From an uncultured bacterium (lineage in GTDB: Bacteria; Gemmatimonadota; Gemmatimonadetes; Longimicrobiales; RSA9): a DNA stretch of 64,000 nt. The first letter of the stretch is position 1. Every line of letters starts with the position of its first letter. Below, one piece after another: positions 15,919 through 24,456 of the stretch. The stretch is taken from NCBI GenBank assembly GCA_937889645.1, contig CALBZE010000097.1, positions 1 to 64,000 on the forward strand, given 5' to 3'. A program made the position numbers and the translations under genes. The notes beneath the pieces were generated by a model that was not told the origin of the DNA, searched no databases, and was given only the letters and a program-made list of their open reading frames with translations.

Positions 15919-16905
15919 ATGGCGAATATTCTGGCGATCGCGGAGCAGCGCGACGGCGCGCTGCGCAAGGTGACGCACGAGGTGGTGTCGGCGGCGCGCC
16001 GGGTCGCGGATGCGCTGGGCGGCGAGGTGCACGTGCTGCTGCTCGGCCCGGCGGGGATCGGCGCGGCGGCGGGCGAGCTGGGCCGCTTCGGCGCGGACAA
16101 GGTACTGGTCGGCGAGAGCGGCGGCTTTGCGCGTTCGAATCCGGACGGCGCTACGGCGGTCATCGCGGACCTCGCGAAGTCGAACGGCTACCACGCGGTG
16201 TTCTTCGCGGCGAGCGCGCAGGGGAAGGACGTCGCTCCGCGCGTCGCGGCCCGGCTGGACGTGCCGCTCGCGACGGACGCGACGGCGCTCGAGGTCGAGG
16301 GTGGCGAGCTGGTGATCACGCGGCCGGTCTACTCGGGCAAGGCGTTCGCGAAGCTGGTGCTGGCGGGCGCGCCGCAGGTGGTGTCGCTCCGTCCGAACGT
16401 GTTCCGTGCGGAGGAGTCGCCGCGCGCGGGCGCGGTAGAGGCGGTGGCCATCCCCGAGAGCTCGGACGCGTGGCGTGTGAAAGTGCGCGAGGTTGTGGCC
16501 GCGTCGGGCGAGTCGGTGGACGTGGCGGAGGCGCAGGTGGTCGTGAGCGGCGGCCGCGGGATGCGCGGTCCCGAGAACTGGCACCTGCTCGAGGCGCTCG
16601 CGCAGGCGATCGGTCCCAATTGCGCGCTCGGCGCGTCCCGCGCCGTGGTGGACGCTGGTTGGCGTCCGCACGCGGAGCAGGTCGGCCAGACCGGTAAGAC
16701 GGTCGCGCCGCAGCTCTACTTCGCCATCGGCATCAGCGGTGCGATCCAGCACCTGGCCGGGATGCGTACGGCGAAGACGATCGTCGCGATCAACAAGGAT
16801 CCGGATGCTCCGATCTTCAAGGTCGCGGATTACGGGATCGTCGGCGACGCGTTCGAGGTGCTTCCTCGGCTGACGGAGGAGATCCGGAGCCTGCGGGAAG
16901 GTTGA
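15919..16905 (+). CDS. etfA: Electron transfer flavoprotein alpha subunit
   Basis: 328 residues. The C-terminal FAD-binding region is clear: VVSGGRGMRGPENWHLLEAL, GASRAVVDAGWRP, QVGQTGKTVAPQLYFAIGIS, AIQHLAGM and ATIVAINKDPDAPIF-like sequence (TIVAINKDPDAPIFKVADYG). It forms the heterodimer with EtfB and holds the FAD. It is the second gene of a two-gene operon that ends in a strong intrinsic terminator 30 bases downstream. Confidence 0.97.
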   Translation: MANILAIAEQRDGALRKVTHEVVSAARRVADALGGEVHVLLLGPAGIGAAAGELGRFGADKVLVGESGGFARSNPDGATAVIADLAKSNGYHAVFFAASAQGKDVAPRVAARLDVPLATDATALEVEGGELVITRPVYSGKAFAKLVLAGAPQVVSLRPNVFRAEESPRAGAVEAVAIPESSDAWRVKVREVVAASGESVDVAEAQVVVSGGRGMRGPENWHLLEALAQAIGPNCALGASRAVVDAGWRPHAEQVGQTGKTVAPQLYFAIGISGAIQHLAGMRTAKTIVAINKDPDAPIFKVADYGIVGDAFEVLPRLTEEIRSLREG

Positions 16906-16934
16906 TCCGACCCGTCGGCCCGGCAGGATTCGGG

Positions 16935-16975
16935 GCGACGGCCCGGTGCGGAAGCACCGGGCCGTCGCGCTTTTT
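16935..16975 (+). terminator. Intrinsic terminator after etfA
   Basis: A perfect 15-bp stem with a GGAA tetraloop (arms 16935-16949 and 16954-16968) is followed by GC and five Ts. This is the strongest Rho-independent terminator in the window. Confidence 0.92.
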
Positions 16976-17129
16976 CGCTCCCGCTTCCGTGCGCTCCGTC
17001 GGTCGCCGAAAAGAAAACCTTTGCGTTTCGACGTTCTCCTCTTCATATTCGCGCCGCTCCCCGGAAAAGTTCGATTCAAGGACCACCAAGGCGGCACGCG
17101 GTGTCGCCTGCGGCGGGGGTGTGCGCGGT

Positions 17130-18197
17130 ATGCCGGCGGGATCCGACCTGACGAACTCGCGCATTCTGATCGTCGACGACGAGTCGGCGAATATCCGGCT
17201 GCTCGGCCGTATCCTGGCGCGCGCGGGTTACCGAGCCGTGGAGACGACGACCGACCCGTTGAAGGCGATCGGCCTCTTCGAGTCGTTCGAGCCCGACCTG
17301 GTGCTGCTCGATCTGAACATGGCGCCGATGAACGGGTTCGAGGTCCTCGAGCAGCTCCGGGCGCGCATCGCGGACGAGGTGTACCTTCCGATCCTCGTGC
17401 TGACGGCGGACGCGACGCCGGAAGCGCGGCAGCGGGCGCTGTCCGAGGGCGCGCGGGACTTCCTGACCAAGCCGTTCGACGCGGAGGAGGTGCTCCTCCG
17501 GATCCGGAACCTGCTCGAGACGCGGTCGCTCCACCTCCGGCTGCGGAACCAGAACGCGATCCTGGAGGCCGGGGTTCGGGAACGCACACGAGAGCTGGAA
17601 GAGGCGCGGATCGAGATCCTGGAGTGCCTGGGTCGCGCCGCGGAGTATCGGGACGACGCGACGGGCGAGCACATTCGTCGCGTGGGCGAGCTCTCCGGGC
17701 AGATCGCTCTGGAACTCGGTCTCCCGCCGGCGGAGGCCGAGGAGCTGGGCCGGGCCGCGACGCTACACGACATCGGCAAGATCGGCATCCCGGACCACGT
17801 GCTCCTCAAACCGGGTCGCCTCACGCCCGAAGAATTCGAGATCATGAAGACGCACACGACGATCGGCGCCCGGATCCTCTCGGGCAGCCGGTCGCCGATG
17901 CTTCAGACGGCGCGGGAGATTGCGCTCACGCACCACGAGCGGTGGGACGGCCGGGGCTACTCCGGGCTCGTGGGGCAGGAGATCCCGCTGAGCGGTCGGA
18001 TCGTCGCCGTGGCCGACACGTTCGACGCGCTCACCCAGCAGCGGCCCTACAAGCCGGCGTGGTCCAGGGAAGTCGCGATCTCGGTGATCGAAGGCGAACG
18101 CGGGCGGCAGTTCGATTCCGAGGTCATCGACGCGTTCCTCAGCGTGATGCGGCGTACCGGCCCGATGCCGGAGAAGCGGCCGGAGGCGCGCGTCTGA
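17130..18197 (+). CDS. Response regulator with HD-GYP domain (RpfG-like)
   Basis: 355 residues. The receiver domain spans about residues 10-125, with acidic VDDE, phospho-acceptor Asp61 in LVLLDLNM, and LTKPFDAEEVLLRI with the conserved Lys. A helical linker leads to an HD-GYP domain (about 165-345) with HDIGKIGIPDHVLLKPG and ALTHHERWDGRGYSG. HD-GYP proteins usually hydrolyse cyclic di-GMP. In the GYP motif Pro is replaced by Ser (GYS), although the HD and HH metal ligands are kept. An upstream in-frame extension exists, but the family-like part begins at about 17130. Confidence 0.92.
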   Translation: MPAGSDLTNSRILIVDDESANIRLLGRILARAGYRAVETTTDPLKAIGLFESFEPDLVLLDLNMAPMNGFEVLEQLRARIADEVYLPILVLTADATPEARQRALSEGARDFLTKPFDAEEVLLRIRNLLETRSLHLRLRNQNAILEAGVRERTRELEEARIEILECLGRAAEYRDDATGEHIRRVGELSGQIALELGLPPAEAEELGRAATLHDIGKIGIPDHVLLKPGRLTPEEFEIMKTHTTIGARILSGSRSPMLQTAREIALTHHERWDGRGYSGLVGQEIPLSGRIVAVADTFDALTQQRPYKPAWSREVAISVIEGERGRQFDSEVIDAFLSVMRRTGPMPEKRPEARV

Positions 18198-18302
18198 GGC
18201 ATCCTCTACGCCCGGCGCGTGTGTCCGGCGCATCACCGGCGGCGATGCGCATCCCCTGCGTCGGAGCGTCACCGGCGGCGGCGCACTCGCCGCCAGCGCG
18301 AC

Positions 18303-18318
18303 GGGCGCGCCGCTTGCC
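18303..18318 (+). promoter_or_regulatory. Weak sigma-54-like element before the selenoprotein gene
   Basis: GGGCGCGCCGCTTGCC has GG-N10-GC spacing and an intact TTGC but a GC-rich, imperfect -24 half. The predicted start near 18329 would leave 38 bases to the ATG. Chance occurrence is a real possibility at this base composition. Confidence 0.3.
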
Positions 18319-18366
18319 CACCGAGCCCGTAGTCGGACGACCAGTGCGTGAAAGGGGGCGTGGCCT

Positions 18367-19830
18367 ATGGCGTTCGGGATCGTGCGGGCACCGGACTTCG
18401 AGGCGGGGCTGGACTGGCTCAACACAGGCGGAGCAGAGCTGCGCCTCGAGGACCTGCGCGGTAAGGTCGTCCTCCTCGACTTCTGGACCTACGGCTGAAT
18501 CAACTGCCTGCATGAACTTCCGCAGTTGCGGAAGCTGGAATCGTGGTTCCCCGCGGAGCTCGTCGTGATCGGCGTGCATTCCGGAAAATTCATTGCCGAG
18601 CGCGACACGGCGAACGTACGCCAGGCGGTGCTCCGGCTCGACATCGACCATCCCGTGGTGAACGACCGACGATTCCGCATCTGGCGATCGTTTGCGGTGA
18701 ACGCATGGCCGACGCTGGTCCTTGTCGACCCGCGCGGCCGGGTGGTCGGGCAGCAGGCCGGCGAGCTTCCGGCCGAGGTGCTGGCCGATGCGGTGCGACG
18801 TCTGGTCGACATCGCGGAGACCGAGGGTACGCTCGATCGGAGGCCGACGACGTTTCCGCTCGAGCGCGAAGGCGAGAGCGACCGTCCGCTCCGCTTCCCC
18901 GCCAAGGTCCTCGCCGATGAAACGGGCGGCCGCCTATTCGTCGCGGACAGCGGACACCACCGGATCGTGATCGTGAAGGCCGATGCCGATGGGCGGAGTG
19001 GCGAGGTCGAGGCCATCGTCGGGGGCGGCGGCGCGGGGTTCGAGGACGGGTCGTACGGAGAGGCGAAGTTCCGCGACCCGCATGGGCTCGCTCTGGCGGG
19101 CCACACGCTGTACGTCGCCGACACGGGCAACCACGCGATCCGGGCCGTCGACTTGAAGGAACGCGCCGTGACGACGGTCGCCGGTACGGGGGCCCAGGCG
19201 CCGCCGCGCGCCCGCGGCGGCCACGGACGCGACGCGCCGCTTAACTCACCGTGGGATTTGCTCGTCGCCGACGGCGCGATCGTCATCGCCATGGCCGGAC
19301 CGCACCAGCTCTGGCGCCTCGATCCCGGCACGCTCGAGGTGGGGCCCTGGGTCGGGTCGGGTGCGGAGGAGCTGCACGACGGGCCGGCGCGGCATGCCGC
19401 GCTCGCGCAACCGAGCGGCCTCGCCACGGACGGCCGGCGCATATGCTTCGCCGATGCGGAGAGCAGCGCCATCCGGTGCGTGACGTCGGACGGCGACGCG
19501 GCGGTACGGACGATCGTGGGCACCGGCCTCTTCGACTTCGGCGACACGGACGGCGTGGGCGATGCGGTCCGTCTGCAGCACCCGCTCGGCGTCGCATGGC
19601 ACGACGGTGCGCTCTACGTGGCCGACTCGTACAACGGCAAGGTGAAGATCGTGGATCCCGAGCGGCGTGCGTCGCGCACGCTCCTGGGAGGCGACGGCTC
19701 GTTGTGGGAGCCCGGCGGATTGGCCGTGGCCGGCCGCCGGCTCTACATCGCCGACACGAACCACCACCGCGTGGCGGTCGCGGACCTCGGCGGCGGCGGG
19801 GCGGAGGAGTTCGAGATCCGGGGATTGTAG
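18367..19830 (+). CDS. Thioredoxin-like NHL-repeat protein, probable selenoprotein (NHLRC2-like)
   Basis: 487 residues if the in-frame TGA at 18496-18498 is read as selenocysteine (Sec44). Residues about 25-150 form a thioredoxin fold: KVVLLDFWTYG-Sec-INC, ELVVIGVHSGKF, HPVVNDRRFRIW and NAWPTLVLVDPRGRVV. About five to six NHL-type beta-propeller repeats follow (FVADSGHHRIVIV, YVADTGNHAIRAVD, FADAESSAIRCV, YVADSYNGKVKIVD, YIADTNHHRVAVAD). In homologues the motif is YCCINC, so Sec takes the place of the first Cys of CxxC. Sequence identity to the family continues without a break across the TGA. No signal peptide is visible, so a cytoplasmic redox role is likely. A start at 18526 downstream of the TGA would delete the active site. 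Confidence 0.85.
18496..18498 (+). other. In-frame UGA, probable selenocysteine codon
   Basis: Codon 44 of the thioredoxin/NHL gene. It stands between Gly43 and Ile45 in the context WTYG-UGA-INC and aligns with the N-terminal redox cysteine of the family. UGA also serves as the ordinary stop for many genes here, so recoding must depend on context. Confidence 0.82.
18517..18534 (+). promoter_or_regulatory. Candidate bacterial SECIS hairpin
   Basis: A perfect 7-bp stem CTTCCGC/GCGGAAG closes the tetraloop AGTT. The loop begins 26 bases after the UGA, within the usual 16-37 base range of bacterial SECIS elements, and has G among its first two loop bases as the family model requires. The hairpin lies inside the coding region, as in other bacterial selenoprotein mRNAs. 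An alternative 7-bp pairing (CAACTGC at 18501-18507 with GCAGTTG) overlaps it. Confidence 0.72.
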
Positions 19831-19918
19831 CCGGATGGGTTTCCCCGCCGACCCGTCGTCCTGGATGGCGGAATGCCCCGTCGACCGGCACACGGGAGCA
19901 CTCCCGCGCCCGGACGGC

Positions 19919-19934
19919 GGGCACTCGCCTTGCA
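19919..19934 (+). promoter_or_regulatory. Sigma-54 (-24/-12) promoter candidate for the copper-protein-like gene
   Basis: GGGCACTCGCCTTGCA carries the GGCAC and TTGCA cores with exact spacing and matches 10 of 12 fixed positions. The predicted start is near 19945, leaving about 66 bases to the ATG at 20011. Confidence 0.58.
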
Positions 19935-20010
19935 TCTGCGCCCCGGGATGTCGACGCCCGGCCGTGCGCAGTCGACATCGATCCGTTCACCCCCACCGGA
20001 CGGAGCGACC

Positions 20011-21303
20011 ATGTCCAAGCCGACCCATCACCTGAACGAATTCGACCCACCGGCTCGGCGGCGGCTCGCGCCCGCCATCCTCATCGGCCTGGGCGTGCTC
20101 GTTGCGGCGGCGCTGATCGCCGGGGTGGTCGTGCGCTCCGGGAGGGCGCTGGTGCCGAGCGGTGAAGAAGCGGCGACCCCGGCGGACGCACATTCGATGA
20201 CACACGCAGGTGAATCGACGCCGTCGTCCATGGAACGCCTAGGAACGGCGCCTACGCTCGCGATCACGCACGATCCCGCGGCCCGCGAGATCGTCCTGGA
20301 GGTCGGTCCGCTGGACCTGCCCGCGCAGGCGTCGCACCACGAGGTGGCGCAGCCGCCGGCACGGATCGGCACGGTCCCCGTGGCCGGGTGGATCCACGGC
20401 TTCCGGGTGGAGCTGGTCGACGCGGAAGGGCGGGCGGTGCCGCAGTCGGTGCTGCACCACGTGAACGTGATTTCGCCGGACGAGCGGGAGCTGTTCAGCC
20501 AGATCATGCTGCGGGTCGCCGCGGCGGGCCAGGAGACGGGTCCGGTCGCAATGCCGCGCCTGTTCGGGTACCGCGTGCGCGAGGGGCAGCGTCTCATGGT
20601 GACGGCGGCGTTCCACAACCCGACGCCGCAGGCGTACCATGGCACACGGCTACGCGTCAGGATGCGCTACACGCCCGCCAACGCGTGGCTCAAGCCGGTC
20701 TCGATCTACCCGCTGTACATGGACGTGATGCCGCCGGCGAGCGTGCATGCGTACGACCTTCCGCCCGGGCGGTCGGAGAAGAGTTGGGAGGCGAGCCCCG
20801 CGGTCGCTGGGCGGATCCTCGGCCTGAGCGGGCACCTGCACAAGTACGGCGTCGCGCTGCGGCTGGAGGACGTGACCACCGGCGAGCTGCTGTGGGAGGC
20901 CGCTCCGATCCTGGACGACGCGGGTGAGGTGGTCGGGATGCCCGTCGCCCGGTTCTTCCGCACGCTTGGCGTGCGGGTGTACCCCGACCACGTCTACCGC
21001 CTGACCGCGATCTACGAGAACCCGACCGGCGAGACGATCCCGGACGGCGCGATGGGCGCGCTGGGCGGCGTGTTCATCCCCGCGCCCGGCGCGCGGTGGC
21101 CCGCCGCGGACCCCGAGCATCCGGAGTACCGGCTGGACGTCGAGATCGTGACGTCGCCTTACTACGGGCACGGGGGCGGTCACGGGACACACGGGACGCA
21201 CGACGCGGATGCGCACGGGGCTGGGCACGACGCCGCTCGCGGCGCGCAGGACGCTCACCGGACACACGGCGGCGTGCCCGGAGCCAATGGCTCCGGGCAC
21301 TGA
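20011..21303 (+). CDS. Membrane-anchored periplasmic protein, possible copper type II monooxygenase-like fold
   Basis: 430 residues, with GGAG before the ATG. A single N-terminal anchor (about residues 19-41, PAILIGLGVLVAAALIAGVV) precedes a beta-rich periplasmic domain. Histidine motifs VLHHVNVIS and GLSGHLHKYG plus the later IPDGAMGALGGVF segment recall the HH, HxH and Met copper ligands of peptidylglycine-monooxygenase-like proteins; this is inference from spacing of motifs only. The last about 45 residues are a His/Gly-rich tail (GHGGGHGTHGTHDADAHGAG), a plausible metal-binding tail. A 12-bp hairpin overlaps the end of the gene. Confidence 0.68.
   Translation: MSKPTHHLNEFDPPARRRLAPAILIGLGVLVAAALIAGVVVRSGRALVPSGEEAATPADAHSMTHAGESTPSSMERLGTAPTLAITHDPAAREIVLEVGPLDLPAQASHHEVAQPPARIGTVPVAGWIHGFRVELVDAEGRAVPQSVLHHVNVISPDERELFSQIMLRVAAAGQETGPVAMPRLFGYRVREGQRLMVTAAFHNPTPQAYHGTRLRVRMRYTPANAWLKPVSIYPLYMDVMPPASVHAYDLPPGRSEKSWEASPAVAGRILGLSGHLHKYGVALRLEDVTTGELLWEAAPILDDAGEVVGMPVARFFRTLGVRVYPDHVYRLTAIYENPTGETIPDGAMGALGGVFIPAPGARWPAADPEHPEYRLDVEIVTSPYYGHGGGHGTHGTHDADAHGAGHDAARGAQDAHRTHGGVPGANGSGH
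21274..21300. terminator. 12-bp hairpin at the convergent end with the ETF-QO gene
   Basis: Perfect 12-bp arms around the triloop AAT form the last codons of the copper-protein-like gene. It sits 19 bases from the end of the converging ETF-QO gene. No T-run follows on either strand, so it is a bidirectional transcript-end hairpin candidate only. Confidence 0.4.
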
Positions 21304-21318
21304 CGTGTAGCGCTTCGC

Positions 21319-23025
21319 CTACATCCGCCGGTACTGCGGCCCGCTCCCGCCTTCGCGGGGCGTCCAGCGCGGGCCCAGGATGTCGGTCGCCTTGCAGTCG
21401 ATGCAGTTGGGCGCGTTGACGACCAGGACGTCGCCCTGCCGCTCGTAGACGCCGGCCGGGCACATGTGCACGTACAGCTCGGCGATCTCCTCGGGGATGT
21501 CCTGCCCGATGATCAGGTGGGACGGGATGTCGTCGCGCGTCTTGTTCCCCGACTTGAAGACCGCGTCGACCTTGCTGATCGTGAGCCCGCCGTCGCTCGG
21601 GATGGTGTCCGTGGGGCCGACCACGCGGGGCGCGCGGTTATCGGCCTCGACCTCGATCTTGCCGCCGGGGAACGCGCCCTTCGTGACGGTCATGAGGCTC
21701 GCCTTGAGACCGCCCACGTAGAAGCCGTCCTTGAAGGCGAGGCGCATGTTGCGGCGCTCGTAGAGGTCTTTGACGATGAAGTTTTCCTCGACGAGCCGGT
21801 CGTACTCGGCAAGCGAGGCGGCGGAGGTGTCGTCGGCCTTGAGTGCGCGGAAGATCGCGCGCGCCGCGAGGATCCCGGACATCATCGCGTAGTGGATCCC
21901 CTTGAGCGACGCGACCTCGACGAAGCCGGCGGAATCACCGAGGACGACGACGCCGTTCCCGCTGCGGCGCTTCGGGAGCGCGTAGTAGCCGCCCTCGGGG
22001 ATGGTCTTGGCGCCCCACTCGACCAGCTCGCCACCCTCGAGGTACTGCCGGAAGAGCGGGTGCAGCTTCATGCGCTGCAGGAGCGCATGGACGTCGGTGC
22101 CGACGCTCCGATAGTCCAGCCCGGCGACGAGCCCGATCGCGACGAGGTTCGGCTCGAGCGGGTACATGAAGCTGCCGCCGAACGTGTCGGTGCGGAGCGG
22201 CCAGCCGAGGGTGTGGACGATGGCGTCGAGCGGTTTCTTCGTCTCCCAGATCTCTTTGACGCCGAGCGCATAGATCTGCGGGTTCTCCTGCGGGACCTTC
22301 TGCCACTGGAAGAAGGCCTGGGAGAGGAGCCCGCGCGTCCCCTCGGAGAGCGCGGTCACGCGGGCGACGATGTCGGTCGGCGGCATGTAGCTGCCCGTAG
22401 GCTGGCCGCTGCGGTCCAGCCCGGAGGGCGCGGTGCGCACGCCGACCACGCGATCGCCGTCGACCAGGAGCGACGCGGCCGGGAAGCCGGTCAGGACGTT
22501 GATCCCCGCCTCCTCGGCCTTCTCGCCGAGCCAGCGCACCATCTCGGAGATCGATGCGATGTAGTTCCCGTGGTTGCGCATCGTCGGCGGCGCGGGGATG
22601 CGGAACGCCCGACTCTCGGTCAGGACGTAGACGCGTTCGTCCTTGACCGGGCCGCGGAAGGGGAAGTCGTCGTCCTTCAGGTCCGGGAACAGCTCTCGGA
22701 AGGCGACGGGGTTGACGACCGCCCCGGAGAGGCAGTGCTCGCCGAGGGACTCGGCCTTCTCGAGGACGGCGATCTCGATGTCGCCGATCCCGCCTCCCTT
22801 CTCGTTGTCCTCGCGGACGAGGCGCGCCAGCTCGATCGCGCCGGCCAGCCCGGCCGGGCCGCCGCCGACGAAGACGACGTCCATCGGAACGTGCTCTTCC
22901 TCGGGCGCTTCGTTCAGGATCAGTCGATCCAGCGGCAGTTCCGGCTGGTACTGCGCCGGTACGACAGGCCCGCCGACCGCAGCGCCGACGCGGGTCTTGC
23001 CGCTCACCACACCGTTGTCGCTCAT
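21319..23025 (-). CDS. Electron transfer flavoprotein:quinone oxidoreductase
   Basis: 568 residues from the ATG at 23025; a GTG at 23061 is an alternative. It has the FAD motif VVFVGGGPAGLAGAIELARL, EKAESLGEHCLSGAV, the quinone-proximal GGSFMYPLEPNLVAIGLVAGLDY, GDSAGFVEVASLKGIHYAM, and a C-terminal ferredoxin-like domain with CPAGVYERQGD and CIDCKATDILGP. The enzyme passes electrons from EtfAB to membrane quinone. The fourth cluster cysteine of the usual C-x2-C-x2-C pattern is Thr here, so a normal 4Fe-4S cluster may not form. It lies 48 bases downstream of moeA on the same strand and may end that operon. Confidence 0.93.
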   Translation of the reverse strand: MSDNGVVSGKTRVGAAVGGPVVPAQYQPELPLDRLILNEAPEEEHVPMDVVFVGGGPAGLAGAIELARLVREDNEKGGGIGDIEIAVLEKAESLGEHCLSGAVVNPVAFRELFPDLKDDDFPFRGPVKDERVYVLTESRAFRIPAPPTMRNHGNYIASISEMVRWLGEKAEEAGINVLTGFPAASLLVDGDRVVGVRTAPSGLDRSGQPTGSYMPPTDIVARVTALSEGTRGLLSQAFFQWQKVPQENPQIYALGVKEIWETKKPLDAIVHTLGWPLRTDTFGGSFMYPLEPNLVAIGLVAGLDYRSVGTDVHALLQRMKLHPLFRQYLEGGELVEWGAKTIPEGGYYALPKRRSGNGVVVLGDSAGFVEVASLKGIHYAMMSGILAARAIFRALKADDTSAASLAEYDRLVEENFIVKDLYERRNMRLAFKDGFYVGGLKASLMTVTKGAFPGGKIEVEADNRAPRVVGPTDTIPSDGGLTISKVDAVFKSGNKTRDDIPSHLIIGQDIPEEIAELYVHMCPAGVYERQGDVLVVNAPNCIDCKATDILGPRWTPREGGSGPQYRRM

Positions 23026-23073
23026 GGGCTCCACCGTTTGTCGTCGAATCGTGGACCGCACAGTCGAATCAAT

Positions 23074-24456
23074 TTACGGCGCGTCGGCCGCAAATCCAAA
23101 ATCGTGCGCCGCCGGATCATTCCTGAAAAGCGGTATGGCGGCGGCATCCTCCCCCGTTTCGATCGCCTCGACGCCTGCGGGGACGACGAGAAGCGCGTCG
23201 GCCGCCGCAACGGAGGAAAGGATCCCCGACCCCTGGGAGCCGGTGAGGCGAGCGGCGAATCCGCCGTCGCCGTCGGGCTCGAGTCGGACGCGAGGGAAGT
23301 GTGTGAGCCGTCCCGCGCCGGGGATGCGCTCCGCGGCGCGGACGCGGATGGTACGTGCGTGCACGTCGCGCCGGCCGAGCATGCGTCGGATCGCGGGCCG
23401 GACCAGGACCTCGAAGGTGACGAGGACGGAGACCGGGTTCCCGGCGATCCCGAAGACCGGCACGTCCCCGAGCCGGCCGAAGGAGAAGGGGCTGCCCGGG
23501 CGCATGCGGACGCGCCAGAAGTCGAGCTCGTAGCCGAGCTCGAGGAGCGCGTCCTTAACCAGGTCGTGCTGGCCGACGCTCGCGCCGGCGGTCGTGAGGA
23601 TCGCGTCTGCGTCGCGGCCGAGGACGAGGCGCGCACGGATCTGCTCGAGATCGTCAGGTGCGATCCCGAGGGGGACGGGCTCCGCGCCGGCGGCCGTGAC
23701 CGCTGCGGCCAGCGCGTAAGTGTTGGAATTGACGATCTTCCGACCTGCGACGACCTCCTCGAACCGGTCGAGGTCGACGAGCTCGTCGCCATTGGCGAGG
23801 ATCGCGATCCGGGGGCGACGATGGACCTGGACGGTGGCGTGGCCCGTGGCCGCGAGCACGCCGATCTCGCCGGCGCCGAGCACGCGTCCGGCGTCCTGGA
23901 CGACCGAGCCGGCGCGCAGGTCCTCGCCGCGGCGGCGGATGTTGCGCCCGGCATCGCCGTCGTCGAAGACGAGGATCGTGGTGCCGACCGCGCCGGGAGC
24001 GGCGTCGCGAGCCTCCCGCACGGCACCGTCCGCCCACCGTACTTCGGGCGCCGACCCGCTCCCGGCCGCGCTCCACGCGTCCGTGTGCTCGACGCGGACC
24101 ACGGTGTCCGCTCCCTCGGGGACCGGCGCGCCGGTCATGATCTTCGCCGCCTCACCCGGGCCGATCGGGCGGGATGGGAAGCCGCCCGCGGGGATGTCGT
24201 CGACGACGGTCAGCCGGACGGGCGCGTCGCGGGTCGCGCCGGCGATGTCCGCGGCGCGGACGGCGAAGCCGTCCATCGCGCTGTTGTCCCAGGGCGGGTG
24301 GTCGATCGGGGACACCGCCGGCTCGGCGAGGACGCGTCCGACGGCGTCGAGGAGCGGAACCGGCTCGGCGGGCATCGGTCGGACCGCGACCAGGATCCGC
24401 TCGAGCGCCTCGGGGACGGACAGCCAATCGGCGCGGTCGGTGTGCCAGTCACCCAC
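23074..24456 (-). CDS. moeA: Molybdopterin molybdenumtransferase
   Basis: 460 residues from a GTG with GGAGG upstream. It inserts molybdate (or tungstate) into adenylylated molybdopterin. Family segments are DHPPWDNSAMDGFAVRAADI, KIMTGAPVPEGADTVVRVEH, NIRRRGEDLRAGS, RPRIAILANGDELVD, NSNTYALAAAV, TTAGASVGQHDLVKDAL and GIAGNPVSVLVTFE. Its start overlaps the end of mobA by 8 bases. The length is a little above the usual 400-410, mostly through a longer C-terminal domain. Confidence 0.96.
   Translation of the reverse strand: MGDWHTDRADWLSVPEALERILVAVRPMPAEPVPLLDAVGRVLAEPAVSPIDHPPWDNSAMDGFAVRAADIAGATRDAPVRLTVVDDIPAGGFPSRPIGPGEAAKIMTGAPVPEGADTVVRVEHTDAWSAAGSGSAPEVRWADGAVREARDAAPGAVGTTILVFDDGDAGRNIRRRGEDLRAGSVVQDAGRVLGAGEIGVLAATGHATVQVHRRPRIAILANGDELVDLDRFEEVVAGRKIVNSNTYALAAAVTAAGAEPVPLGIAPDDLEQIRARLVLGRDADAILTTAGASVGQHDLVKDALLELGYELDFWRVRMRPGSPFSFGRLGDVPVFGIAGNPVSVLVTFEVLVRPAIRRMLGRRDVHARTIRVRAAERIPGAGRLTHFPRVRLEPDGDGGFAARLTGSQGSGILSSVAAADALLVVPAGVEAIETGEDAAAIPLFRNDPAAHDFGFAADAP

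Noticed and set aside
18526..19830. A separate NHL-repeat gene starting at the ATG at 18526
   Set aside because: It would remove the thioredoxin active site, and clear family sequence continues in frame upstream through the TGA, so the 18526 start is an artefact of treating TGA as stop.
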